A stretch of DNA of 54,692 bases from JANMZR01 sp031383555 (GTDB lineage: Bacteria; Bacteroidota; Bacteroidia; Cytophagales; Spirosomataceae). The notes beneath the pieces are model-generated. The model ran no database searches. It saw only the letters and a list, made by a program, of their open reading frames with translations, and was not told where the DNA came from. How positions within the stretch are numbered: the first letter of the stretch is position 1; every line of letters begins with the position of its first letter. Shown piece by piece: positions 35,049 through 43,649 of this stretch. The stretch is taken from the NCBI GenBank assembly GCA_031383555.1, contig JANMZR010000294.1, forward strand, positions 1 to 54,692, given 5' to 3'. Position numbers and translations under genes: made by a program.

Positions 35049-35627
35049 TTAAATTAATTGTTGCCCTAATCTTTCTACCTTATTGAGCCACGTTTCTCTG
35101 AATTCAGCTTTTGACAATCTTATTGGGCCAATAGTTGTTGTGCGTACAGGGCTTATACCACAAAACTCAAGCGTCAATTTTTTCATTGCATTATAACTTG
35201 GTCGCCTATAAATGAGCCAATAATACCACTTAGGCTGGTCCAAAGTGGAAATTATTCGGGCCGATTTACCTTTCAAAAGTTTGTCCCACCAAACGGAGTT
35301 CTCTCTTTTTTGAAATGCAAAGCCAGGTAAAAAAACCCTATCAATAAAACCTTTTAATATTGCAGGCATTGAACCCCACCAAACTGGATAAATCCAAACG
35401 ATATGGTCGGCCCAGGTTATTTTTTCTTGCGCTATTAATAAATCTGGTTCTAATTCTGTTCTTTTTCTATAGCCAAATTGTAAATTTGGATTGAAAGTCA
35501 AGTCTTTTATAATAATATCAATAACTGTAGCGCCTGCCCTTTCCGCACCTTTTTTGTAGGCTGCGGCCAAACCAAAGTTGTAACTTTCTTCGTCAGGGTG
35601 TCCATTTATTATTACTATTTTTTTCAT
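35049..35627 (-). CDS. NAD(P)H-dependent flavodoxin-fold oxidoreductase
   Basis: This 192-residue protein of the NQO1/KefF/MdaB-like group contains VIINGHPDEESYNFGLAAAY, the flavin-binding IYPVWWGSMPAILKGFIDRV and the C-terminal LTLEFCGI. Such enzymes reduce quinones or other electrophiles with NAD(P)H and bound FMN or FAD. It sits in the efflux operon between DUF4260 and TolC, suggesting detoxification of the pumped compound, for example a quinone. That role is inference. Confidence 0.9.
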   Translation of the reverse strand: MKKIVIINGHPDEESYNFGLAAAYKKGAERAGATVIDIIIKDLTFNPNLQFGYRKRTELEPDLLIAQEKITWADHIVWIYPVWWGSMPAILKGFIDRVFLPGFAFQKRENSVWWDKLLKGKSARIISTLDQPKWYYWLIYRRPSYNAMKKLTLEFCGISPVRTTTIGPIRLSKAEFRETWLNKVERLGQQLI

Positions 35628-35649
35628 TTCAAAAGGATTGCTTTATAGA

Positions 35650-36000
35650 TTATTTTCCAATTACACCTAAATGGGTATTTTTAAAACTATTTGTATATTT
35701 CAACCCATATTCAAATATTCTATCCATGGCTGAGTGTGCAAATAAAATTAAACCTACTGCCATTAATGTACTGTCATTCGTATACACACCAATAGAATAT
35801 ATACAAATTGCCAATGCTTTATGGTGTATAAAATTATAGGAAACAACACCCCAATAAGGCGTAATTAAATAACCAACCATTGACAAATCGGGCAATAAAA
35901 TAAGGGCCGGAAATAACCACCAATCAAAGCCTAATTGGTAAAATAAATAGGTTGTTAATATGAATTGAGCGAGCTCTTCAAGTTTAAGAAGTGTTTTCAT
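35650..36000 (-). CDS. DUF4260 family small membrane protein
   Basis: This 116-residue protein has four likely helices and the DUF4260 pattern FDWWLFPALILLPDLSMVGY, then TPYWGVVSYNFIHHKALAI and LILFAHSAMDRIFEYGLKY. Conserved His residues lie in a membrane region. The function is unknown. It lies 22 bp upstream of the oxidoreductase gene within the efflux operon. Confidence 0.9.
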   Translation of the reverse strand: MKTLLKLEELAQFILTTYLFYQLGFDWWLFPALILLPDLSMVGYLITPYWGVVSYNFIHHKALAICIYSIGVYTNDSTLMAVGLILFAHSAMDRIFEYGLKYTNSFKNTHLGVIGK

Positions 36001-36062
36001 CTTTATTCCTCCCTTTAAAAAATTATATCAATTTTGGTTATATGATATTTTTTATAAAGAAA

Positions 36063-36497
36063 TTACTTTGCTGGAATATGTGTTTTAGCCAAGTTTGATA
36101 TACTTTTTGTAAGTAATTTGCCTTCTAAATTATAAAGCCGGCATTCGCAATGGATTATATTTTTACCAGCTTTTATCACCTCAGCCTTTAGTCTAACTTT
36201 TTCACCAATTTTAGCAGAAGATAGGTAGTCAACAGCCAAATTTACTGTGGTGAAAAAGAAGTCGTTATCTAATGAAAATACTAAAGCGCCCATTAAATCA
36301 TCCATCATTACGGCGTAAACTCCACCGTGCATCACTCCCATGAGATTTGAAAAGTCGGGCCTAACTTCGTACTCAGCTACTAAATAGCCTTCTTCTGCTT
36401 CAACTAAGATCCCGTTAAGCCATTTCCCAATTGGGGATGATAAGCCCATTGGTTTTCCAATATTTTCTTTAAATTTTTCTAATAATTTATTTGCCAT
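36063..36497 (-). CDS. PaaI-type hotdog-fold thioesterase
   Basis: The 144-residue protein has the hotdog signature LMGVMHGGVYAVMMDDLMGAL, VDYLSSAKIGEKVRLKAEVI and GKNIIHCECRLYN. The family hydrolyses acyl-CoA or aromatic-CoA thioesters. It starts 2 bp after the TetR gene ends and is the third gene of the putative operon. A CoA thioesterase next to a pump and a stand-alone ACP hints at acyl substrates. The link is inference. Confidence 0.88.
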   Translation of the reverse strand: MANKLLEKFKENIGKPMGLSSPIGKWLNGILVEAEEGYLVAEYEVRPDFSNLMGVMHGGVYAVMMDDLMGALVFSLDNDFFFTTVNLAVDYLSSAKIGEKVRLKAEVIKAGKNIIHCECRLYNLEGKLLTKSISNLAKTHIPAK

Positions 36498-36499
36498 TT

Positions 36500-37126
36500 T
36501 TATATTTGTTTTGGAAGTATTTTATCAATCATCATTTCTAAACTTTTTTGTATCATGTCATCCATATTATATGCACTTTCTTTCATAATACTAAACCTAT
36601 CACGAATGGCCAACGATGTGAGACCATGTACGTACGACCATATCGACATGGTATAAACATCAATTTCCGTTTCACTAAAGCCCTCTTTTGTAAGGTGCTC
36701 GGCAATGGTATTTTTTAATAAATTATGGGCTTTTTGGCCGCAAATCCACGCATCATCATTTTGAGTAAGGCAGTTCATCGGGGCTTTATCCATAAACATT
36801 AGTCCGTATAATTCGGGGTTCTCAAAGGCAAATTGTATATAAATTTGACCCATTTGTAAAAGCCTTTGGTGAGTGTCCTTAACTAATAAAACTGGCGACA
36901 TAGAAACAAAGAATTTTGTGAATGCTACCTCATGAACTGCAAAAAGTAATTCATCCTTATCTTTAAAATGCAGATAAATTGTTCCAGGGCTATATTCAAT
37001 GCTTTCGGCGATATTTCTAAGCGACGTTTTTTCATACCCTTCTGCCACAAATATTTTCAAAGCGGCATCAATAATTGTCTGCCGTAATTCCTCTTTTGCT
37101 CGTACTTTTCTTTCTGAAATACCCAA
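36500..37126 (-). CDS. TetR/AcrR family regulator of efflux system 1
   Basis: This 208-residue repressor has an N-terminal HTH (TIIDAALKIFVAEGYEKTSL, RNIAESIEYSPGTIYLHFKD) and a ligand-binding C-terminal domain with TetR_C33-like features (FENPELYGLMFMD). It lies 18 bp after the DUF2147 gene and 2 bp before the thioesterase gene. It probably represses its own operon through the palindrome at 37649. Confidence 0.92.
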   Translation of the reverse strand: MGISERKVRAKEELRQTIIDAALKIFVAEGYEKTSLRNIAESIEYSPGTIYLHFKDKDELLFAVHEVAFTKFFVSMSPVLLVKDTHQRLLQMGQIYIQFAFENPELYGLMFMDKAPMNCLTQNDDAWICGQKAHNLLKNTIAEHLTKEGFSETEIDVYTMSIWSYVHGLTSLAIRDRFSIMKESAYNMDDMIQKSLEMMIDKILPKQI

Positions 37127-37144
37127 TTTTTCTTGCTGTTTTAA

Positions 37145-37570
37145 CTATAATGTTGTTTTGGTCCAATTTGTGGTGCGCCCTAGCAATGATATGCCCACAA
37201 AACCTCTGATATCCAAACTATTAGTGCCTTTGGTTTTGATTATGCACGAATAAGTTTTCCCGTTCTTTGGGTCGTAAATGGTGCCATTCTCCCAAGATTT
37301 GCCAATGAAATCAAAGTTTTTTAAAATTGTAGTGCCCATAAGTTCTTGGGTCCTTAATTTCGGCTCGGGGTTTTCTGTGTCTTTTCTAGGGTTTTTACTC
37401 CAAACTATTTTGCCGTAATATTTACTCCCCTGCTTGTAAATTTGCACTTTGCCATCCTTTTCAGCATTAAACCATACTCCTACAACAGCATCTTGTGGGA
37501 CCGTCTGGGCATTAATTTTCACTAAAAACAAAGAAAAAATTCCAAAAATCAAAATTGCTTTTTTTAACAT
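37145..37570 (-). CDS. DUF2147 family exported protein
   Basis: The 141-residue protein has a signal peptide (KKAILIFGIFSLFLVKINAQ) and the family pattern AVVGVWFNAEKDGKVQIYKQ, GKIVWSKNPRKD, NGTIYDPKNGKTYSC and LDIRGFVGISLLGRTTNW. It is a lipocalin-like beta-barrel of about 120 residues. The biochemical role is unknown. It is the first gene after the operator candidate, heading the efflux system 1 operon. Confidence 0.9.
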   Translation of the reverse strand: MLKKAILIFGIFSLFLVKINAQTVPQDAVVGVWFNAEKDGKVQIYKQGSKYYGKIVWSKNPRKDTENPEPKLRTQELMGTTILKNFDFIGKSWENGTIYDPKNGKTYSCIIKTKGTNSLDIRGFVGISLLGRTTNWTKTTL

Positions 37571-37648
37571 AATAATTTGAGTTTTATTGATTGTAATTAA
37601 TTAATGGAACAATACTCTAAATGCTGGAAATATAAAATTCGTTGTAAA

Positions 37649-37671
37649 TTTACTGAACGCTGTTCAGTAAA
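37649..37671. promoter_or_regulatory. 23-bp palindrome, candidate TetR operator
   Basis: The arms TTTACTGAAC and GTTCAGTAAA are perfect inverted repeats with GCT between them. It lies 79 bp upstream of the DUF2147 start and directly downstream of a -7 box (37673-37680), so a bound protein would cover the transcription start. The TetR gene two genes along is the likely ligand-sensing repressor. Confidence 0.7.
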
Positions 37672-37672
37672 A

Positions 37673-37680
37673 CAAATTTA
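37673..37680 (-). promoter_or_regulatory. -7 promoter element of efflux operon 1 (TAAATTTG)
   Basis: A perfect TAnnTTTG on the minus strand ends 1 bp before the palindrome. No exact TTTG was found at the -33 place. Confidence 0.5.
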
Positions 37681-37896
37681 TTTTTCTTTTTTTCTTAAAA
37701 AGTTTAGGAAAGTTATATTTTGCGAAAGTGGTTGGGTTTTTTAACCGGCTTTTTGATTAAAAATAATTTACAGTTCAATATGTATTTAATTTATACTTTA
37801 CAAACCAGACTAGTCTATCTTAGAAAGTATTTATTATGCCGTTTTTGATATCATATATAGAACATAATCTTAAATATTAACATTTTTTAAAGAAAT

Positions 37897-37904
37897 TACC
37901 TTTG
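37897..37904 (+). promoter_or_regulatory. -7 promoter element of the protease gene (TACCTTTG)
   Basis: A perfect TAnnTTTG match lies 55 bp upstream of the protease ATG. The -33 box is unclear. Confidence 0.5.
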
Positions 37905-37959
37905 GAAAATAAAGCAATTAAATTAGATTTGCTTTTTAAAGGTCTTTATAAAATTTAAA

Positions 37960-40098
37960 ATGAAAATATCCATAAAATCAGCAACTTATCTATTGGGGCT
38001 AGTCGCTATTTTTATACTTACTACAAGCAGTAAGCCGAAAGTTAATTATGATGATGACAGGAACAATAAAGTTTTACATACCATCGGCCAAATTTTAAAG
38101 CAAGTTCATTTCAAACCGCAAGTGATTAATGATACTTTTTCTCAAAAAATATTTAGCGAGTTTTTAAAGTCAATAGATCGTGAAAAAAACATTTTTCTCG
38201 AAAATGATATTAAAGAATTGAAAAAATATGAACTCAAAATTGATGATGAAATAACTGGGGCCCCAATCGAGTTTTTTTACATTGCTAACGAAATTTATAA
38301 GAAAAGACTTGTGACGGTTAGAGATAAAAACATTTCTGCATTCGATAAACAATTTTCTTATAACGACAAAGACAGTATAATTACCCTTTACGACCAGCAA
38401 AAATTTCCAAAAAACGAAAAAGAGCAAGCGAAAATTTGGGCAAAAGAGTTGAAATTTCGGACGATGGAGAAATATGTTGAGCTTCAAAACCAACGAGAAA
38501 AAAGCAATGTCGATTCGGTAAAAAATAAAACAAATAATGAGCTAGAGTTGCAAGCAAGAAATGCCACAAAAGCCGTGATGGTTAAATATTTCGATAGATT
38601 GATACGCAAAACATCCGATACTGATCGATTTAACCTTTTTGTAAATACTATAACCAATATGATGGACCCACATACTGATTACTTTGCGCCAATTGAGAAA
38701 AGGGCTTGGGATGAAGGTATTACGGGCAAGTTTTTTGGTATTGGTGCACAAATAGGTCAAGAAAATGGCTATGTAAAAATTGCTGTAGTTAGCCAGGGAG
38801 GGCCTGCATGGAAAAGCGGCGAGGTGACCGATGGCGACCTAATAATGAAAATTGGCGAAGCAAATACTGAGCCTGTTGATGTGGCTGGCTATGATATTCC
38901 TGAAGCTGTAAAGCTAATTCGTGGCAATAAAGGAACCACAGTTAGCTTGACTTTGAGAAAAGTAGATGGCACAATTAAAGTGGTTCAAATAGTACGTGAA
39001 GAGCTAAAGTTAGAAGAAACTTTTACAAAATCGGCGGTGATACAAGAAGGGGATAAAAAAACAGGATATATCTATTTACCCAAGTTTTATACCAATTTTG
39101 GAGATCCATCTGGCCGATCGTGCTTTGAAGACGTAGCCAACGAACTCATAAAACTTCAACAGGAAAAGGTTGATGGAGTGGTAATTGACCTTCGTAATAA
39201 TGGTGGCGGTAGCCTTCAAGAAGTAGTAAACATGGTGGGCCTTTTTATACCCGATGGCCCTGTTGTACAAGTTGTTGACAGTAAAGGAAAGTCCAATTTC
39301 CTAAGTGATCGTGACAATGGTAAAGTGCTTTACGATGGACCTTTGGTTGTTATTATAAACGAATTTAGCGCCTCCGCTTCTGAAATATTTGCAGCGGCTA
39401 TTCAGGACTATCAAAGAGGAATTATTGTGGGCTCTTCGTCAAGTTATGGTAAAGGAACTGTGCAAAGGCCAATTCCATTGTCAAGAAATAGTATGGAAGA
39501 ATTTGGCTCCATTCACTTAACTATCCAAAAATATTATCGAATAAATGGGGCTTCAGTACAATTGAAAGGTGTTGAACCCGATATCGTGATGCCTGGTTAT
39601 TATGAGTTTTTCAAAGTAAAAGAAAAAGATGTACCTGCCTCTTTAGTTTGGGATGAAGTGGGCAAATTACCTTACAAACCATGGGGAAAGCTCCCAAAAA
39701 TTGACTTCCTTAAAACAGAATTTCAGAAAAGAAACGATAGCTCTGGTGTATTTAAAAAAATATTTAACAATTCTGTATGGTTAGCCAAACAAAATGATTC
39801 GCCCAATTATTTGAACATAGAAAAATATAATTTTTTGGAAAAAGAAAAGAAAGATATAGCTATACAAACAAGAGAGTTGTTAAAAATGAAAACCGATATG
39901 GACATTAAAATTTTAGATACAATTTCAAAAGACAGTTTATCAACAAGCTTAAAAGAAAGTAATAAAAGGTTTGTAAATTTTCTAAAAAATGATTTTTATC
40001 TTTTTGAAACAACCAATATTTTGAATGATATGGTAATGAATCCGTCATTATCTAAGCTATCTGATCAGAAATTGTTTGAGAAAAAAGAGGAAAACTAG
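37960..40098 (+). CDS. prc: Carboxy-terminal processing (tail-specific) protease, S41A
   Basis: The 712-residue periplasmic protease has an N-terminal signal (KSATYLLGLVAIFILTTSS) and a long helical N-domain. A PDZ domain follows (GIGAQIGQENGYVKIAVV and VTDGDLIMKIGEANTE). The S41 core has LRNNGGGSLQEVVNMVG and the catalytic Ser within SASAS (470-474) with Lys498 in SYGKGTVQ. A DUF3340-like C-terminal extension ends the chain. The size matches Prc/Tsp, which degrades or trims envelope proteins from the C-terminus. It lies between the two efflux systems with its own promoter, so no functional link is implied. Confidence 0.94.
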   Translation: MKISIKSATYLLGLVAIFILTTSSKPKVNYDDDRNNKVLHTIGQILKQVHFKPQVINDTFSQKIFSEFLKSIDREKNIFLENDIKELKKYELKIDDEITGAPIEFFYIANEIYKKRLVTVRDKNISAFDKQFSYNDKDSIITLYDQQKFPKNEKEQAKIWAKELKFRTMEKYVELQNQREKSNVDSVKNKTNNELELQARNATKAVMVKYFDRLIRKTSDTDRFNLFVNTITNMMDPHTDYFAPIEKRAWDEGITGKFFGIGAQIGQENGYVKIAVVSQGGPAWKSGEVTDGDLIMKIGEANTEPVDVAGYDIPEAVKLIRGNKGTTVSLTLRKVDGTIKVVQIVREELKLEETFTKSAVIQEGDKKTGYIYLPKFYTNFGDPSGRSCFEDVANELIKLQQEKVDGVVIDLRNNGGGSLQEVVNMVGLFIPDGPVVQVVDSKGKSNFLSDRDNGKVLYDGPLVVIINEFSASASEIFAAAIQDYQRGIIVGSSSSYGKGTVQRPIPLSRNSMEEFGSIHLTIQKYYRINGASVQLKGVEPDIVMPGYYEFFKVKEKDVPASLVWDEVGKLPYKPWGKLPKIDFLKTEFQKRNDSSGVFKKIFNNSVWLAKQNDSPNYLNIEKYNFLEKEKKDIAIQTRELLKMKTDMDIKILDTISKDSLSTSLKESNKRFVNFLKNDFYLFETTNILNDMVMNPSLSKLSDQKLFEKKEEN

Positions 40099-40182
40099 CC
40101 CAAAAATCCAACTTCATCTCAATTACCGCTCATCAAATTAATTCACCATTCAAGGAATTCAAATTAAATTTTTGTAAAAAAC

Positions 40183-40223
40183 TTTGAACATCAGAAAAGT
40201 TTCCATAGTTTTGCAAGGAAACT
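40183..40223 (+). promoter_or_regulatory. Promoter with overlapping inverted-repeat operator, efflux system 2
   Basis: TTTG at 40183-40186 is followed after exactly 19 nt by TAGTTTTG at 40206-40213, a full Bacteroidota promoter. AGTTTCC (40198-40204) and GGAAACT (40217-40223) form a 7-bp inverted repeat that brackets the -7 box. A repressor bound there would block initiation. The TetR gene begins about 115 bp downstream, so autoregulation is likely. Confidence 0.65.
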
Positions 40224-40336
40224 CAGAGAACCCCATAAGTTTCTTTGGTTTTTTACAGAAAGTCTTAAAATAATGCTATTTTCAAAGGCACTTATCGATA
40301 AATTGGGAGGGAAATCCTAGAAATAGTACAATTTAA

Positions 40337-40936
40337 ATGGAAATAAAAGAACGAATATTAGAAAAGGCAACTGAAATGTGCTTCCGATTTGGAGTAAGGT
40401 CGGTTACTATGGATGATATCGCAAAGGCATTAGGAATATCTAAGAAAACGATATACCAACATTTTGAAGACAAGGATGAAGTCATATTCAAAATTATGGA
40501 AACCGAAATGGGTAAAGACAAATGTGAATGGGACGAACTTGGAAATACTTCAAAAAATACAATTGAAAAAATGATTAATGCCCAAAACCTAATGAAAAGG
40601 TCAATGGAAGGCATGAATCCATCGATTTTTTTAGATATAAAACGCTTTCATACAAGAGCATGGGGTCTATTTCAAAAACATAAGCATGAATTTATATTAA
40701 AAACAATAACCGAGGATATCAACAATGGCATATCTGAAGGGCTTTTTAGGGAAAATATCAATGTAGAGTTTATGGGAAGGTATCGGCTAGAGCAAGTTGA
40801 AATGGGGTTTGATCCTACTATTTTTCCTCCTGAAAAATACAATATGGCAGAAATTCAAACAACTCTTATGGATCATTTTATACGAGGTATATTAACAGAA
40901 AAGGGGTTAAAACAATACAATTCATATCAACAATAA
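40337..40936 (+). CDS. TetR/AcrR family regulator of efflux system 2
   Basis: This 199-residue regulator has an N-terminal HTH (EKATEMCFRFGVRSVTMDDI, AKALGISKKTIYQHFEDKDE). The C-terminal domain senses a ligand and is not closely like the system-1 repressor. It starts the operon 8 bp before the TolC gene. The 238 bp upstream holds the promoter-operator at 40183 and no gene. Confidence 0.93.
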   Translation: MEIKERILEKATEMCFRFGVRSVTMDDIAKALGISKKTIYQHFEDKDEVIFKIMETEMGKDKCEWDELGNTSKNTIEKMINAQNLMKRSMEGMNPSIFLDIKRFHTRAWGLFQKHKHEFILKTITEDINNGISEGLFRENINVEFMGRYRLEQVEMGFDPTIFPPEKYNMAEIQTTLMDHFIRGILTEKGLKQYNSYQQ

Positions 40937-40944
40937 TTACCATT

Positions 40945-42288
40945 ATGAACAAAATAAAGTACAAGTCAATCGCTTTTATTGCAATGATATTTTTTGCAAA
41001 TAACTTAAAAGCACAACAAAGCTTTAGCATAAAAGAGGCCATAGATTATGCAGTGATAAACCATGCAACAGTGAAAAATGCTTATTTAGATATACTCAAT
41101 GCAGACGCCCGAGTAAGCGAAATAAAAGCGATAGGCCTCCCTCAACTAAAAAGCAACGTAAATTATACCAATAATTATCAAATTGCAAGGGTGTTTTTAC
41201 CAGCCAAAACATTCGACCCAAAAGCTAAAGAAGGTGATATTATTGCGGCAAAATTTGGAGTAGCCAATAGTGGTAATGCTGGCTTATCCCTGAGCCAAAT
41301 GATATTCAATGGCTCTTATACTTTAGGCCTCAAAGCAGCGGATGTTTATAAAGAACTTTCTGCAAAATCTTTGATACAGACCAAACAACAAATTGCCGAA
41401 AATGTATCAAAAGCATATTATGGAATATTGGTAAATGACGAGCGACTAAAGCTACTAAATATAAATGCAGGTCGTTTGGATAGTTTAATTCGTGAAACTA
41501 AAGTTTTAAATGTTCAGGGTTTTGTAGAAAAGTTAGATGTGCAACGCCTTGAAGTACAAGCTAATAACCTTAAAACTGAAATAAACAATATTGTTAGACT
41601 TCAGGAACTAAGTGAATATTTATTGAAGTTTCAAATGGGAATGAACATTGAAACACCCATCGTACTTTCCGATAAACTATCAGCTATTAGTTTAGCTGAA
41701 ATACAACCAGCTGAGGAAGAACAAGAATTCAAATATGCCACTCGAATGGAATATTCAATATTGCAAACACAAGAGCGATTAGCAGAACTAGATGTAAAAA
41801 ATGAGAAGGCAGCAATATTACCAACAGTAATGTTCACTGGTAATTATGGATTTAATTCGGGACGACCAAAATTTGGCGATTTAATGACGAAGCCTTGGTT
41901 TTCAAATGGAAATATAGGTTTAGGAATAAACATTCCAATCTTTGATGGCTTTGCTAGAAAATATAAAACTATACAATCTGAAAATAATTTGCAGAAAGTA
42001 AAGAACAGCTATTCTATTTTAGAAAATTCGATTGATATGCAAATAAAGCAAGCCAATATCTCTTTGAAAAATAGCTGGGAAAGCCTTCAAGAAAATGAAA
42101 AGAATATGGATTTGGCCAAAGAAATAGTAAGAGTTTCAAAAATAAAATACAAGCAGGGGGTAGGCACAAATTTGGAGGTTCTCAATGCTGAGGCGGCATT
42201 AAAAGAATCACAAACCAACTATTTCACTTCACTTTATAATGCCTTAATTGCAAAAGTTGATTTAGATAAAGCACAGGGAAAACTTTAA
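40945..42288 (+). CDS. TolC-family outer membrane channel, system 2
   Basis: The 447-residue exported protein has a signal peptide (IAFIAMIFFANNLKAQ), FSIKEAIDYAVINHATVKNA, the helical repeats, NIGLGINIPIFDGFARKYKT, and the C-terminal VSKIKYKQGVGTNLEVLNAE. It provides the outer-membrane duct for the pump of system 2. It lies 8 bp after the TetR gene and 87 bp before the adaptor gene. Confidence 0.94.
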   Translation: MNKIKYKSIAFIAMIFFANNLKAQQSFSIKEAIDYAVINHATVKNAYLDILNADARVSEIKAIGLPQLKSNVNYTNNYQIARVFLPAKTFDPKAKEGDIIAAKFGVANSGNAGLSLSQMIFNGSYTLGLKAADVYKELSAKSLIQTKQQIAENVSKAYYGILVNDERLKLLNINAGRLDSLIRETKVLNVQGFVEKLDVQRLEVQANNLKTEINNIVRLQELSEYLLKFQMGMNIETPIVLSDKLSAISLAEIQPAEEEQEFKYATRMEYSILQTQERLAELDVKNEKAAILPTVMFTGNYGFNSGRPKFGDLMTKPWFSNGNIGLGINIPIFDGFARKYKTIQSENNLQKVKNSYSILENSIDMQIKQANISLKNSWESLQENEKNMDLAKEIVRVSKIKYKQGVGTNLEVLNAEAALKESQTNYFTSLYNALIAKVDLDKAQGKL

Positions 42289-42300
42289 AAATAATTTGAT

Positions 42301-42317
42301 GCCGCCCCGAAAAGGCG
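42301..42317. repeat. Possible decayed copy of the GC-rich palindrome
   Basis: GCCGCCCCGAAAAGGCG, between the TolC and adaptor genes, resembles a shortened copy of the repeat (CCCC, GAA, then a G-rich arm). The match is weak. Confidence 0.3.
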
Positions 42318-42375
42318 ATATAGAATATAATTGGGTGTTAGTTAGCCCATTTTACACAACTAAAAAACAAAACAC

Positions 42376-43485
42376 ATGAAAAAAGGATTAATTATCACAA
42401 TATCATTATTAACTATTTTTGCTTCATGCAAAAAATCGGTTGACAAAAAAACCGAACTAGCCGAATTGAAAAATCAAAAAACGGAGCTAGAAGCTAAAAT
42501 AAAGGTACTGGAAACCGAGTTAGGCAAAACAAGTTTAGATACCAAAGAGCCAGAAAGAGTAATCACCGTGGCTGTTTCACCAATTTTAGCCCAAAATTTC
42601 AAACACTTTGTTGAAGTGCAGGGTATAGTTGAATCGGAAAACATTGTACAAGTGACCCCTCAAATGGGTGGTGCGATAACTGGCATGTATGCAACTGAAG
42701 GTCAAATTGTAAAAAAAGGTCAATTATTGGCAACTATTGACAACCAGGTAGTTAGAGAATCAATAGCCGAAATCAAAAACCAATGGGAACTTGCCAACAC
42801 CATTTTTCAAAAGCAAAAAACACTTTGGGACCAGCAAATTGGCACTGAGGTGCAGTATTTGCAAGCCAAAAATAATAAAGAAGGTTTAGAAAAGCGGATG
42901 GTTACCATGGAAACTCAGTTGGGAATGGCCAGAGTATATGCTCCAATATCAGGAACAATCGAAATCGTACGCCAAAAGCAAGGCGAAATGGGTATGCCCG
43001 GCGTACCAATGATGCAAATTGTAAATTTAGCGAACCTAAAAGCAACAGGAAAAGTGCCTGATATATATTTGGCTTCTGTACGTAAAGGTCAATCAATTTC
43101 TATCATTTTCCCAGATTTGAAAAAGGAAATTACGGGCCGATTAAGTAATGTAAATGCATTGGTTGATCCCGTTTCAAGAACTTTTGGTGTAGAGTCGAAA
43201 ATACCTAATGTAGGCAACTTATTGAAGCCCAACCAAATAGCAATTATAAAAATTAACGATTTGGCAAAAGCCAATTCGATAGTGATTGATCAAAATTTGA
43301 TTCAAAAAACAGAATTGGGTGATATCGTTTATGTGGCTGTTGATAAAAAAGCACAATCTCGCAAAGTGAAAACTGGCATCAACTATAACGGACAAATAGA
43401 AATTACAGAAGGCCTAAAAGTTGGTGACGAGTTGATTACCTCTGGCTATCAGGAGTTGGTGGATGGAACGCCTTTGAGTTATTAA
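42376..43485 (+). CDS. RND efflux periplasmic adaptor lipoprotein, system 2
   Basis: This 369-residue adaptor has a lipoprotein signal ending LLTIFASC, then a short N-terminal coiled coil (KTELAELKNQKTELEAKIKV). Lipoyl halves (GAITGMYATEGQIVKKGQLL and ARVYAPISGTIEIVRQKQGE) flank a hairpin shorter than in system 1. A beta-barrel and membrane-proximal domain (VKTGINYNGQIEITEGLKVG) follow. It links the pump to the channel. The gap to the pump gene is 164 bp and contains GC-rich repeats. Confidence 0.94.
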   Translation: MKKGLIITISLLTIFASCKKSVDKKTELAELKNQKTELEAKIKVLETELGKTSLDTKEPERVITVAVSPILAQNFKHFVEVQGIVESENIVQVTPQMGGAITGMYATEGQIVKKGQLLATIDNQVVRESIAEIKNQWELANTIFQKQKTLWDQQIGTEVQYLQAKNNKEGLEKRMVTMETQLGMARVYAPISGTIEIVRQKQGEMGMPGVPMMQIVNLANLKATGKVPDIYLASVRKGQSISIIFPDLKKEITGRLSNVNALVDPVSRTFGVESKIPNVGNLLKPNQIAIIKINDLAKANSIVIDQNLIQKTELGDIVYVAVDKKAQSRKVKTGINYNGQIEITEGLKVGDELITSGYQELVDGTPLSY

Positions 43486-43526
43486 TGATACACTAACCCT
43501 CAAAATCGACTAATGAGGCCACAGGT

Positions 43527-43548
43527 CTCGGCGACGCCTAGGGTTGGT
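43527..43548. repeat. Possible second short repeat family (weak)
   Basis: This 22-base stretch (CTCGGCGACGCC, then TAGGGTTGGT) resembles 20171-20192 (CTCAGGCGAAACC, then TAAGCTGGT) with one gap and several mismatches. Both lie between genes of transport operons. The similarity may be chance. Confidence 0.3.
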
Positions 43549-43608
43549 GAAGTAAAGTTGAATTAGTAAAATCTTTATTTCGAAAAAAGTTAATATTGCC
43601 AACCAAGT

Positions 43609-43634
43609 ACTCCCCTATCGGGATTAGGGTGGCT
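43609..43634. repeat. Copy of dispersed GC-rich palindrome (adaptor-pump gap, system 2)
   Basis: ACTCCCCTATCGGGATTAGG then GTGGCT is a reverse-orientation copy of the same family, with the same layout as the copy at 8089. It lies 16 bp before the pump start. Confidence 0.65.
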
Positions 43635-43649
43635 AAAATTTAAATATAT

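Larger units (their letters stand above)
37571..37959. other. 389-bp divergent control region
   Basis: It lies between the DUF2147 start (minus) and the protease start (plus). It holds the 23-bp palindrome at 37649, a minus-strand -7 match at 37673 and a plus-strand -7 match at 37897. No gene was recognised; the rest is AT-rich. Confidence 0.6.
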
